NCBI GenBank assembly: GCA_946699065.1
Contig: CAMPDV010000119.1
Coordinates: 310,001-374,000, forward strand
Length of the DNA: 64,000 nucleotides
Source of the DNA: Loxodes magnus
Lineage: Eukaryota; Ciliophora; Karyorelictea; Loxodida; Loxodidae
Direction of reading: 5' to 3'
Below the pieces are notes generated by a model that saw nothing but the letters and a program-made list of their open reading frames with translations, was not told the DNA's origin and searched no databases. Each line of letters opens with the position of its first letter. Position 1 is the first letter of the stretch. Below are positions 51,123 through 63,245 of this stretch, piece after piece. A program made the translations under genes and the position numbers.

Positions 51123-51884
51123 TCAAGGTTCTAAATTAGTGTTTAGATAACTATTTATGCATTCGCAGATGTCATTAAGAAAAGTCGGTAATTTTGTAAG
51201 ATTAATATTTTGGGCTACTGCTTGCGAATTTGAATTGCTCTTTGAAAAGAGGCTAATTTTTTTGTCTATAAAAGGCTATGCATGTTTTAAGTACATTAAA
51301 AAAAATGTAATAGTGGCAATGATATGTTTCCTAGCATTTCAAAATAGAAATTTTACGAAACTGGTGATACATTTTCACAAAAATGTAGATGCTCTTAGTT
51401 TAGCTAATGAAAGGCTTTATATGTCTAATATAATGAAGAGATCGAATTCTTCTTCTACAATTCAATATTTTCTTTAGCAAACTCGCATATTCTCTCATGT
51501 AGTACCTTAACAATCAAGCAAGCAAGCCATTCTTTTTTTAATTTCTTATCTCTGAATAAATTGGCCTTCCTGATCAACCTGTTTTGTTATGAGATAAGAA
51601 TATAACTCTCTTACTTCCTTAATTTCTGAAAGTCATATATCAAAATATATTTTTGTCAAACTCTTAGCGTAAAGTAATAAAATTAGTGGACATTTCTGCA
51701 GAGTTGTCATAATAAATTTTTTCCCTGCTATTAAAAATCTACCCAATACTAATTCGTTCCATTGTCCTAGATGTAAAAGAAGCTTTCTTGTCATGTTTCG
51801 CACTTACTCAGAAAGGAACTGAAATAATTTACTATTCTGACTCTTATATATGCCTATTCCATTATATCACCAAAATATAGACAT
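51123..51884 (-). CDS. Hypothetical protein
   Basis: ATG 51884 to TGA 51123-51125, 253 residues, no intron. Composition is well balanced (MSIFWWYNGIGIYKSQ, NMTRKLLLHLGQWNELVLG, EIKEVRELYSYLITKQ, SKSNSNSQAVAQNINLTK), with one likely membrane-associated stretch near residues 180-200 (IIATITFFLMYL). No family recognised. A tempting 106-residue standard-code ORF on the opposite strand (51157-51477) is its shadow. Confidence 0.6.
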
Positions 51885-52086
51885 TTTAAATTTAAATATA
51901 TTGTTATCTTAAATTTAATATTTGAACTAAAGATATTAAGTAGTTCTTACCTTTGAAGAAGCCGAAAAGGTATCTTAATTAATGCTTTTATTTTCTGAGA
52001 ATAATATGTATGTCTAAATTATAGAGTTTAATTTAATATTATCTATAATAATAGAAGTTAATAGTTTAAATTTAGATTTTGTAGTT
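51885..52086. other. Intergenic spacer
   Basis: About 200 bp of AT-rich DNA between two minus-strand features; nothing recognised. Confidence 0.5.
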
Positions 52087-52960
52087 TCAAAATTTTAAAC
52101 CTGCTAGCTTAGACTTAAGCTTAATTGCCAAATCGTAATTCTCTTTGCCTCAACTAATTTGTTCAAATTTTTAAGGATTATTGCCTTATTTAAATAAGCG
52201 TTGGCTTATTTTGGATTTAATTTGATTACTTGATTATATCATTCAAAAGTTTCTCCAACTTATCCTTAGTTATAGAGAACTTAAACTTTATTATTTCATG
52301 TTTCATCATATTCAGAGTTAATTTCAAGTGATATATCAAAATTTTCTTTAGCTTCTTCATTTTAGCCTAAGTTTTTTAGAGCAGTTCCTTTTGTATCATA
52401 TGGTAATTCATAATCAGGATTAAGATTAATAGTAGCTTCACATTATTCAATAGCTTCTTCATTCTATCTTAATTATACTAGAGAATATGCTTTGTTATTT
52501 TAGAATAATTCGTTACCAAGTTCTTAACTTATAGCTTTATTATAGCATTCTATTGCTTCTTATTCCCTATCTAAGCTTGATAAAGCATCTTCTTTATTAG
52601 ATGTAAGCATAAGCCTAATTTAGCTCAACGGCAATTAATTTATTACATATCTATATAGCTTTTTCAAAATTTTGTGGTTTTTGACATGTCTAGTCAGATA
52701 AAAATAAGCATTAATAAAATTAGTATAGAACTAATAATTAAACTATAATACTGGTTTGGTAATACTTATAGCATATTTAAATGCTATAAGATTCCTTAGA
52801 TTACTATTTATATTAATTTTCTAATAATTGCTTATTCTTTATTAATTTCAATTCTTTATATTCAATAAACTTATTTTTTCTTAATAAATGGGCATAGAAA
52901 TCAAAAATACTTAAAGATTCTAGCATGCAATTCTTGCTAAAGAAATAACTTTTGATGCTA
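52087..52960 (-). pseudogene. Frameshifted TPR protein relic
   Basis: Minus-strand TPR repeats (FEKAIQICNKLIAVE, QEAIECYNKAI, EEAIEQCEATINLNPDY, EEAKENFDISLEIN, GETFEWYNQVIKLNP) related to the intact gene at 25371-26819. Three single-base frame breaks interrupt it: before FEKAIQ (about 52690), at AYAYI/KEDAL (about 52590) and near the end (about 52130). With the last shift allowed, the chain ends IKLKSKLAGLKF and TGA at 52087-52089, almost identical to the intact paralogue's end. The amino part (to about 52960) is poorly defined. Three shifts in 0.6 kb suggest decay; clustered sequencing indels are the alternative. Confidence 0.7.
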
Positions 52961-53179
52961 GTACTTTATGTTAGTAAATCAAAGCTATATTTCAAGTAGT
53001 TTGGAGTATAACTATTGTCGAGAAAACTAGATAGCTTGGAAAGAATATTTGATAAGGAAATTTATTTTTATTTAGTTGACTAAATTAAATAATTATGCTT
53101 TATCAATTTTATATTTACTATAAAAGATGAACAGTATTGATATGATGAGAGAAAGAAGTACAATTTTAACTAAAATTTT
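52961..53179. other. Intergenic spacer
   Basis: Divergent spacer between the TPR relic and the plus-strand hypothetical gene; no motif recognised. Confidence 0.4.
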
Positions 53180-53884
53180 ATGACTAAAGAAGATATTAAA
53201 GAAAAAATAAACAAATTATTGTGCATAATTGCTCAGTAAGATTCCGTTGCTGATGAGCAAATATGAGATATTTGCAAATTTAGCTTATGCTAGATTAACT
53301 TTTGATAAGAAGCTGATGTTTTAAAACATTCATATGAAAACTAAATAGCATATTTTATGTCTAGGATTAGGAAATGCCCTTTTGAATAAGAGACTAAGAC
53401 CTAATCGTAATTATACAATAGAATTTTAAATTTTATAACCTAAATCTTGGGATATTATAATAGGAGTTACTTAGAATTCTTAAAACTGGAAGATTTTAAG
53501 CAAAAGTTTTACGTGCTATTCAAAAGGATGAGGCCTTTCAGTTTTGAATGGAAGTATTTTAAATAACAATAAATAAATAAGCTAAGCAGCAGCAAAAATC
53601 TAATCAGAAGACAAAGTGCAAATGATAATAAACACTGAAACTGGAATCGTATATTATAAAAGCTAAAACCAGGAATTTGGTTGCATAACTGGAATAAATT
53701 TTGAAAGTTAGGCCTTTTATCCTGCAATATATTTGAATTGGCCGAATCAAGAGGTAAAGTTAATACAAGCATATTATTAAAAGTTAGACAATAGGAAATG
53801 AGATGAAAAGAAGAAATGATAATTAGTTAAAGATTAAATTTTTAATATGATTACGAATAAAAGTTAAGAAATATTACTAAATGA
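53180..53884 (+). CDS. Hypothetical basic protein
   Basis: ATG 53180 to TGA 53882-53884, 234 residues, no intron. Good codon pattern and residue mix (MTKEDIKEKINKLL, DSVADEQIWDICKF, LEDFKQKFYVLFKRMRPFSFEW), helical and basic, with a Ser/Arg patch in the middle. Six or so Trp codons are TGA. No domain recognised; the amino end could be a small helical bundle. It converges on the U-box ligase gene, the two stops being about 20-30 bp apart. Confidence 0.65.
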
Positions 53885-53905
53885 GTTTATAATGTCTTAA
53901 ATTCT

Positions 53906-56900
53906 TCATTCATTTCAATTAGGATTATTTGACAAGTTTGCACTTATCCACTTATTAATTTTCTATTTTAATTCTACTTGATCTTAAACCATCTCCATAG
54001 ATAGGGGCTATCTAGTAAAAGGATCTATTTCGCTTGACAAAAGATGTCTAGCAATGGAACTTCTATCCACTATCTAACCACTAGTTGGTAAGAGCACAGG
54101 ATCTTTCATAAGTTCATAGGTCAGATTACATAAAAATTCATCTGGATAGTTTACTTAAGGCTATTATTGTGTTTTTGCATTAAATTAACTTAAAAGTCCA
54201 ACAAATTTTTCGTATTACTCCATTTCTTCGAAGGATACAATTATCTTCCTCTTTAAGATCCTTAATGATTTATAGAATACTTCAATATTAAAATCTCTAG
54301 GATCTTATACAACTGATAAGATAAACTCTTAATATTAAGAAAGTTAGATGTAAATCTAAACGATACTTTGTAGTAAAACCACTGAATCGAAATTGTACTT
54401 CGAAGGGTTTTTTACTTTAAGCTCCAAGCATTTAGGTCCACAGAGATTAAACAAATAATGATTCAACATTTAAGCAGTTCTATCTCTGAATTCTCCTTAA
54501 ATAAAAGCATTAGCACACAATTTGATGAGTATAATAATCATTTTAATTGATTCATTTGCTAGTTAGAAAACAAATTTAGTTTGTGAAATAAAGAACTGCT
54601 ATTCTTATTATTGCTACTCAGTTGAAGTTTCAAATTTCTTTATTTATGGTAATTTTTCTAATCCTTCGTCCATGCACCAAATAGTGTCATTAAGTAGCAT
54701 ATTTATAAACTTGTTGAACACTTGCTAATCCTGTTGCTAGAAATCCATTACCTTTTATAGGAAAACTTAATTTTGCCAACATTTCATTAGGATTTAAGAA
54801 ACGAAGTGTCGGTACCTAAATTTTTCATAAAACTGATGACTGGAACCAGTAAATTCAATGTTTACATAAAAAGAAATTAAGCTAGACATACCACGCTATA
54901 CAAATAAAGAATTGCTAGTGAGCTAGTACATAAATTGAGGTTTTTCAATACTAAAGCCTATTAGTTCTACTATTTTAGCTCCAACGCTATAATTTGAAAT
55001 GAAATGAGGTTTGCTAAGGAGTATTATTAAAAGGTCGATTATACTCTCTGTAGGAAATAAAGTTCAGACATCAGTTTCAATATGAATCATTATCAAAAAA
55101 AAGTCCAAAAGATTTTAGAAAATAAATTCTGGTTATTTTGCAAAAATCACTGAAGGTTCTTACAAATCCCCAATTATAGAAAGTATGAGTTTGCTATAAA
55201 GGTTATAGACTTATCCAATCAGTATATTTCTTCTCTAATCTCTTATTATTGCTTCATAGCATATTCATAATCCTTAAATATCATTTAGGAAGTTCTCAAG
55301 ATACTGGTACTAAGGATCTTCTTTAGATAATTTTTTAAGTTGCTTTCTCATCTTATCATGAAGAATTCCAATTTCCCTATATTTTTCTTTCGTCGGTTGC
55401 CAACTATAGTTAATTAGAAATAGACATAAAAAGAAAAACTCTGAAGTAGTTCCATAATCTTATTTTGATATAGCCTATCATTACTAAAATATTAAAACAT
55501 ACCTAAGCAGGCTTATATATTACTTCCTCGTTCAAGAAATTAATTCTTCTATTACTATAAGAATATGAAAGATCTATTTTACTATAAGTACTAGCTGCCT
55601 TTGGATCATTTACATTCAGGAAAGGTTAACATAGAAGCAGTAATACGTCAAGAATGTTGAATTTCAATCCATCAGAACTTGAATCTTATTGAGTTCCTGC
55701 CATTTTAGCACTGGAGAAATTTCCTGTTATAAAAGCAGAAATTCATCGTAAAACTTAATCTCTAGAATATTAAGTCTTAAAAAAAGCCTTGAACAGATTA
55801 GTTATTGCAGTGGCATTTACAAGTAGGCTTTCTCTTAAATTCTAGTACATTTTCTCAACTTCATTACGTGATCTTGCCGCTTTCATTTTCTATTGCAATT
55901 GCTCTCTAACTTTTATATTTTTATCCTGCTTCAGCATTCAAATAATTTAACCTATATTACTTTAAAAATCATGCACTCCATGTCTGATATCAGGAAGCAT
56001 ATTAAAAGAACATATAGGAGATAGTTTAGAAAAAGATTCAATATCACAAGCCCTAACTTATGAATAATCTCCACTAAGTTCTGCTCTATTAGGTCCAGGA
56101 ATTCAAACTTGATCATAGTAACTTTGGTAATTTATAAATAAACTACTTATTTCTGCATTAATGTTTACAACTTTGCCTAGCAGTTCTATTAGTTTTGTTT
56201 TTTGGGTTTGCTCTTCTTGAACTTTCTTTATACAAACGTTAAAAAAGTCTGTAAATATAATCTCTGGATCTCCTTAGGCTTTTAAGTGATTATATAGGTC
56301 TTACAAAAAAGGAAGTGTTGGGTTGTCATTTAGCATAAGATGTAAAAAGCGATTACCTTACAGATTATCTTAAAATGCAGGGAGAGATTGTGAGAACATC
56401 TCAGGAAGAGCTAAACTCAAACTAGAGTAGTTCATAAGGCTTTCTTTAAGTTTTTGTAATAAAGGTTTATTTTCTGAGCACTATGAGATATTATGGAAGC
56501 AGTCACTAGCGTATTCTAGAATATTAGTTTAAGACATGCTAAATCTTTCGAATATAATTTGATCAATCAGTGAGGAAGATTCGTTTAAAGAAATATACTT
56601 GCCTTAATTTTAAATATCTTTACTAATTTAAGGTAGGAGTGTGGTTTATTATATTACTCCAATAGGCTGATTATTCGTTCTTATATAGAGTAGCTTCGCT
56701 AATAATAATTCGTCTTCCCTTATTAGTGACATTATTTGAAGTTGATTTTGATCTAAACTTAAATTGAAATTTATAATGTAAAATATTAAAATCATATACA
56801 GATCCTAGCTCTAAGAACCAAAAGATTTTATCGTCTATTATTAAATATAAGATATATTCTATGGCTTTTTTAAGGAATCTTATGATACCCATTTCGTATT

Positions 56901-57167
56901 TGTTAGTTCGTATAATATAATCTCTATTTGATGAATAGTAAGATGCTAGTGTTCTATATAGGTATTTACTAAAACTATCCTGTTAAAGTTGTATAATATT
57001 TTGTATTTTAGGAAATTTTGCCTTTGATTTATGGATAAAATAATGATTTCTGGTTTAATATATCTTTAATTATTTATCTCATTTGAGTTTAGTTATAGAA
57101 GCAGAAATTTAACTTTGATTGATATATTATTTATAACTCTAAGAATTAGACCTAAATGTATAAACAT
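53906..57167 (-). CDS. UFD2/UBE4-type U-box ubiquitin chain-elongation ligase (E4)
   Basis: Minus strand, about 1080 residues, two exons joined by a 19-nt intron. The long helical Ufd2P core is recognised by NVNDPKAASTYSKIDLSY, TSEFFFLCLFLINYSW and IPGPNRAELSGDYS. The carboxyl end is a U-box: LTYELMKDPVLLPTSG, QIVDRSSIARHLLS and DPFTRQPLS. UFD2 enzymes bind Cdc48/p97 and extend ubiquitin chains on proteins for degradation. The U-box proline and Asp/Arg core residues are present, so it is probably active. Stop is TGA 53906-53908, or 53915-53917 if the first TGA ends it. The amino terminus is uncertain: ATG 57167 keeps the core frame, but another frame at 56670-57100 also looks coding, so an unrecognised intron may exist there. 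Confidence 0.85.
55484..55502 (-). other. 19-nt intron in UFD2/UBE4 gene
   Basis: Minus-strand GTATGTTTTAATATTTTAG. Its removal is needed to join the two halves of the Ufd2P core and makes the total coding length a multiple of three. Confidence 0.8.
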
Positions 57168-59591
57168 GAACCTTTAGTAATAAATAGTTAAATTTAGTGA
57201 TAAAGTATTAATACTAAAAAAATTAATAATTTGCTTCTGAGATTTCTTTTATTGCTTATCTATTCAATAGAATATAAAGCTGTTCATGCTGGCTTTTTCT
57301 AGAGTCGAGTTCAAGTTTATTAAGATACAGTATCAGTTATAAAGCTTGAGATAATTTTATTAATTTATATTGGAATTGCTTTTATATCTTTTTCTCATGA
57401 TTGATCCTTCTACTTTATCTTAAAATAAATAAGAATTATTGCATCTTTGCTTGTAATAGAGTGAGAAAATACTAGACTGAAATGATAAATTTAATCTATC
57501 TTCAAAAATAGCTTTCTATCTTTATAACGTTAAAGTCAACATATTATACAATCAAGCCTGTTTCTTCTTCCCCTATTTATTGTTGTCTTTATAGGGCTAT
57601 TTCATATAATGGGTTTACATTTTGTACTTTATTCATTTTATGATTTCCCCTGTTTAATTTAGTTTAACTCTTCAAAATTTGATTCTTTTTTAAATTTCAT
57701 ACAACACTTAATAGTTTTTATCCTATTAAGCAACTTAATATTTAAGATATAATAGTATGCTAAAAGAATTAAATGTAGATAAGTTAGCATTTAGGACTAC
57801 TTAGAGTTTAAATAAATTATATTCAAATGTTCAATCATTTAAACTCAATTTGAAGACTTAACTAATCTAGAAGCATTATAGATAAGTATCTTTATCTATA
57901 AGTAAGATTAAAATTAAATCTTATAATTATGACTTAACACTATTTAAATTTTAAGTATTATTTCCTAAGCTAATATTTATATATCAATTAATCAATATTA
58001 AGTTTACTATAATTAATTGAAGGTTAGAAAATACTTGCTTATAGTACTGTAATGGCTATATGATGAATAATATAGCAAACTTCTACTTATCTTTTATGCT
58101 TTCTAATGTTATGCTTCAAAATTAAATTTTTATTTAAATCCTACTAGTAGTTAGCTAGTAACTACAATAGAGTAAGTACATTAAATCAATCAAATCCCCT
58201 TAATTTATATTTCTTTTAATTTAATTTTAGTTAAAAAATAAAGATTCTTATGAGTAGCTTACGAGTAAGTTTGAGGAGAATTGATGATAAATAGCAGGCA
58301 TTTATAAAATAAAGATACTAAATACAAGGTACTACTAAAATAATAAAAATGTATTAAAAGTTATTATTTTTAGCATTCTCTCATATTATATGATATTATA
58401 AGTACTCCTGTTTATGGTAATCTTTTAAATAGTTTAAATTATAAAATCTCATCTTTTAGACATTGTATAATCTTATTCGCAATTAGGATTTAGATGCATG
58501 TTACAAAAAAGATAGTAGAGGAAATGTTCATTTCAATTTTTATTATTCCAAGTTCTTTCTAAATTAAGAAGTATAATTTTTAAAGAAGCAGATTTTGTGA
58601 ATATCTATAGTGATATCTTATACTTATTTTTGAAGTTCCTTTATTTTTTACTTTACCTTGCTCAATAAAATTATTTATAATACTCTATAAGTTTAAATCT
58701 ATTTCTCCTTTATTTTTGGGCAGAAAGAGCAGTTGTATTTATAACTAAATATAGTAAAATGAGTTTTTTCCTTCAAGTAGTTATATATTTATAGTATTAG
58801 TCAAAGAACTTTTTTGAAACTAATAGACTAGGACATCCTCTATACATTAGGAAGTTTTACTTCCTACCTAAGCAATTTTATACTTATTTTTCTCTTAGTA
58901 TTGAGATTCTATTCAAAGCAACTAAAACAACCTAAGTGTTTCTTGTATATACATAAAGTTTAAAGCCTTAGAAAATTATATATTTCTTATTAATCTCTTT
59001 TTAAATAATATTCGTTATTTAAATTAGTGCCTTAATCCCTTTATCCAGTTATTTAAAAATTTATATTTGAATGTAATAAAATTAGAGTAAGATCTCATTT
59101 TTAAATATCAGTCTGATAGTACATTAAAATAATCTCCTAATCATACATACGCTACACAGTTTCTTAGTTATCAACTCCCTAAAAAATTCCTCCAACGACT
59201 AAAATTTTAAGAAATTTCAAACTATACAATTTTCACATATTTTCAGTATTATTTTTAAAGCATAGGCAAAGAATTAATAGTATAATTTGCTTAGCCAAAA
59301 TATAAAGTGAAAGGCATTATAAAATAAAATACTTTCATTATAAATTATTATAACTTTTATTATCTCTAGTTTTACTAAGATCGCTAAAATACGTATTTGA
59401 GCGCATGAAATACCAATAAAGGTAAATCGTATAGTAAAGCAACTGCTATATTCTATCTAAAGTATATAAGTTGTATCTTTTAAAAGTTAATAACTTTTAA
59501 ATCCATTTAGTTTTCCATTATTTGAGTTATAAGATAAAATAATGCTTAAAAGTGTAATTATATTATAATTTAATAGCTGAGAAAGGAGACA
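57168..59591. other. AT-rich intergenic region
   Basis: 2.4 kb. Part of the first 250 bp may belong to the 5' end of the U-box gene. A short plus-strand ATG frame at about 58251 (MSSLRVSLRRIDDKQQ) is noted but not supported further. Confidence 0.4.
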
Positions 59592-59757
59592 ATGAGTAGT
59601 AGTGTAGATTAATTATCTAAGCTAGAAGATAGAGGATCATAATAGATTTTAGGTAGTAGAATGGATTAAATTGATGATGGTTTGATTGATTAATGGAAAT
59701 GGATTGATATATTTATATAATAAAGACATTTTTAACTCCTATTAAAATTAAATAAAA
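59592..59757 (+). other. Candidate 5' exon/leader of FMRP-like gene
   Basis: ATG 59592 opens MSSSVDQLSKLEDRGSQQ. A GT...AG segment at 59680-59725 (46 nt) would splice it in frame to the ATG at 59758. Equally it could be a leader or an unrelated short ORF. Confidence 0.4.
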
Positions 59758-61780
59758 ATGCAATCTGCTAAGTAGGCTTACACGGTTGAGGTGTTGGACT
59801 TGCAAACACGAGCATGATATCCAGCACAAATAATTGATGTTTTACAGAACGCATTTTTGATTCGCTATGATTATTGGGGTGAAGATGTTGAATAAGTTCC
59901 TCCTGAGAGAGTGAGAATATAGAAGTAAGCTAAACAATTCCCAGAAGAAGATTTCAAGGTAGGAGATAAAGTTGAAATAACAGCTAAAAATAGTGATAAT
60001 GAACCTCCAGGATGGTGGCTTGCTGAAATTAGAGGTATCAAGAATGGATTTTACTTTGTTCATTATCAAGATTATGATTAAGCTTATGATGAAATTGTCG
60101 AAATCTTTAGACTTCGCCATCCTAATGAAGCCAAACCTCTATCCACGAAGGAAATTTAAAAAACAGTACTTGCCAACATTATTCCGCCTGATTTCAAGTA
60201 ATGGACAACTACCGTAGAGGCTAAGGCAAGACTAGATTCCATTAAGGAAAAAATAAATGCGTTGTGTATTAATTTTTCTTAAGATGGTCAAAGTGTTGTT
60301 ATCATTGGACAGCCAGATTAGAGTGAAAAGGCAAAATTACTTATTTAAGTTATATTTGATAATCTAAGAAAAGTTAAAAAACTAGAGATGAGAAAGGAAT
60401 CTAAAATATAAGAACTAGAAGTTGAAAGAAATCGTGCTGAGCGGGAATATTAAAAGAGTTTCAAAATCCCTGCATAGTATGCTGGATTTGTAATAGGAAA
60501 AAGTGGATCAAAAATCTAGAAGTTAGAGTAAGATTTTGACGTGCGTATTAAAGTTTACCCATTACAAGAATAAATTCCAGAGCTAGAAGAAAAAATGGTT
60601 GGAGTTACCATCGCAGGTTTGGCAAAGGAGAGTGTAGAAAACTGTGAAAAATTAATTCATATAGTAAAAGAAAAAATGCCTTTAGACTTAGGAATTGCCT
60701 CTTGGATTGCTAAAAGTTCAAGAGGAATCTTGATCGATGTAAAGAACAAATCAAACTTAGTAAGTAATTTAATATAATTAGAATGATATATGGTTGGGTA
60801 ACCCTAGACCACTTGATAAATTTAATCATATTGGAAACTTTGAACTTCAAAACGATAAAGTCCATCTCAATTTAATTGGTTCATAAGAAAATGTACAAAA
60901 CGCTAAAATGCTCATAGAGGTACACTTGAGTTTCTTTGATCTTTATCGCTAGAATCAAATAGCTATTGAAGAAGCTGAAAAAGATCTTTAGAATATTTAA
61001 AATTCTCAATATCCTGCTAGGACAAGAGGAAACTTCAGAGGTAGAAGAGATGCTGGCATAAGAAGATCAGGACCAAGTTAGGGAGTAACACATTAATAAG
61101 CTCAATGGTAGCAAAATTACTAGAATTAGCAAAATTATTAGAATTAGCAAAATTATTAACCCAAATAGTTTCCTTAATAGTTTAAGTAATAGTAATAGTA
61201 ATAGGATTAATAAAATATTAGTCCTCAATAGTAATCAGGACAAGTCAAAAATTTTGCTTAATCTTAGTAATAGTTTGTTAAATAGAATTAGCCACAAGTA
61301 GGTCAATAGAATTACCAATAACAACAAAGATCAGAATATTAGATTTATAGAGCAAAGTAAAACAAATAGAGCTAAGAATAAAGACCTCCATACTAATAGA
61401 ATTAAGAATAAAGACCACCATTCTAATAGAATTAAGAGCAAAGGCCACCATAAAACAGAGGAAATTAGCAATAGTACGTAAGAAAACTTGAAAATTAGTA
61501 TGTAAAGAAAGCTGATTTGGAACTTCAATACTAAAAAAAATAGAATGATTAATCTGTTTAACCTAAATAAGGAAGTTACTTCCCTGTTCAGCAAGGAAAA
61601 CAAAGTAAATGGAATAAGTAAAATCGCATTTACTAAGTAGATTAGAGGGGTGTACTAATTACATATCAAAAAAAACCTCTAATGTACAAAAAAAAAGAAT
61701 AGGGCTAAAATGTAGAGGAAAGCAAAAATATTTAGAATGAAGAATATGAGAAAAGATTAGAAGGTTGGAAAGAAGTTTGA
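59758..61780 (+). CDS. FMRP/FXR-like RNA-binding protein (tandem Agenet/Tudor + KH domains)
   Basis: Exons 59758-60759 and 60782-61780, 666 residues. Residues 1-55 form a first Agenet/Tudor domain (AYTVEVLD, AFLIRYDYWGEDVEQVPP); 65-130 a second (GDKVEITAKNSDNEPPGWW, LAEIRGIKNGFYFVHY, EIVEIFRLR), which closely follows animal FMRP in order and spacing. A KH0-like region, a KH domain with an intact GKSG loop (FVIGKSGSKIQKLE, about 245-320) and a degenerate second KH follow. Then LIEVHLSFFDL, as after FMRP KH2, an RG-rich patch (RGNFRGRRDAG) and a Q/N-rich prion-like tail with QNYQNQ and EQRPP repeats. FMRP proteins bind mRNAs and ribosomes and repress translation in RNP granules. A 5' extension from ATG 59592 through a 46-nt GT...AG intron (59680-59725) would add about 40 residues in frame. 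Confidence 0.88.
60760..60781 (+). other. 22-nt intron in FMRP-like gene
   Basis: Starts GTAAGT and ends AATTAG. Without it the frame leaves the KH2 region; with it the total coding length is exactly 667 codons ending in TGA. Confidence 0.88.
61084..61460 (+). repeat. Short coding tandem repeats in Q/N-rich tail
   Basis: Consecutive copies of an 18-bp unit giving QNYQNQ (61112-61160) and later a 30-bp unit giving EQRPPYQQNQ/EQRPPFQQNQ (61370-61440). Most Gln codons are TAG or TAA. These build the low-complexity tail. Confidence 0.75.
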
Positions 61781-63245
61781 TCAACTTTATTTTAAACTTA
61801 TCAATATTAAATATTCTTTTAAAAGATTAATAATTCAAGTCTTTTTCCATAATTCAAGTCATTTGTAAAGATAAAAGATCCTATTTTTATTTCACTTACC
61901 GTATCTTATCCTTATCCTTTTAAACTTTTATCATTTTATAATTGATTTGGTTTATTTAATAAAAATGGAAAATAATTACAATTAATTAAATAATAAAGAT
62001 AACTAAGTCTAAAATTTTAAAAATACTTAGATATGTATCTTATAATAAATTGTGCTAACATAAGCCAAATCTTATCTTATGAAAGCATCTATTTTTAGTT
62101 TTAGCTGAAAAGTTAAAAACTTTCTTTGTTTATGTGGGAATTTGGCTATCTTTAAAAGAAATAATATGAATTTAGTTTAATCTAGTCTACGTTTATTAAG
62201 CTTAAGAGATGATATAAAGGAATTATATTCCTTACCCAGTTTTTAAGTATCTTTTGTAAATATTTTTCTTCCACTTCGTCTTTTAGAATTTTTCTTATAT
62301 AAAAATATTTGTCCTTGTGCAGAAATAAATAATAAAGTCTCTTTTATAAAGTGAATTAAAAAGAAATTTAAGTTTGAATTAGTTTTTTAGCCTTGCTTAA
62401 AAATAGCTTTTTCATTTTTTGGTTTAGCTTAATATCAACTTATGAAAATTAGCAAGCATTAATAACTTGAATGATACACTAAAAATAATTAATCTTGACT
62501 TAAGATTTTTGGTGGGTAAAAGCCATATCACCAAAATTCTGATGCTTCATATCCAATAATATTGATTTAAAATAATTCCTGATGATTTAAGCTTTCAAAA
62601 ATGGAAAAAATAGAATCAATTCTACCATTGAAATATAATTCCGGGAATTATCAAAACCTTTTAAATAATTTAAACTAATGAATATAAAAGCAAAGCAGAA
62701 GCAGCATTAATTAATTATCTCATTTGTACAATTTATTATATAAATTAGGGCTAAATTGTTCTTTGATAGTTTTAAAATTGCTTTATTTATAAATGAACTT
62801 CCTGTTTGAATTTAAGATGATATAAATATTACTATCAAAATAAGCAATATTTAAGCTTCTCATATCTTTAAAACATTTTAATTACATTAAAATCTAGACT
62901 ATCACCTGTTAATAGTTATTAAACTTGTAACTTGAAATTAAAAGGTAAATAAATTTGATAATAGATCATTATTTTTGAAGATAATAAGCCGATTGCTAAA
63001 TAGTAAAAAGTATATAGAAAAAGTATTATATATCTTAATTTTAATGTTTAACTTAAATTTCTATAAAGTTATTAAACATATCGGCTTCATTCTTAGTATT
63101 AGGAACTCTCTTACTCACATTCTTCTTAATCAGATAAATGTTATTTCGAAAAATGCTAATTTTCACCTTCATTCTAAAAATCTGACTGAGCTTCTATTTC
63201 TATTTTAATATTCTAAACCATATTTTGCAAATCATTCAAGTTATT
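61781..63245. other. AT-rich intergenic region
   Basis: 1.5 kb, no gene supported. The plus-strand standard ORF at 62975-63208 is AT-driven and not called. Confidence 0.45.

Noticed and set aside
51157..51477. 106-residue standard-code ORF on the plus strand
   Set aside because: Antisense shadow of the minus-strand gene at 51123-51884, whose frame has better composition and proper start and TGA stop.
59761..59825. Slightly GC-richer patch that looked like a tRNA
   Set aside because: No cloverleaf; it encodes the first Agenet strand of the FMRP-like protein.
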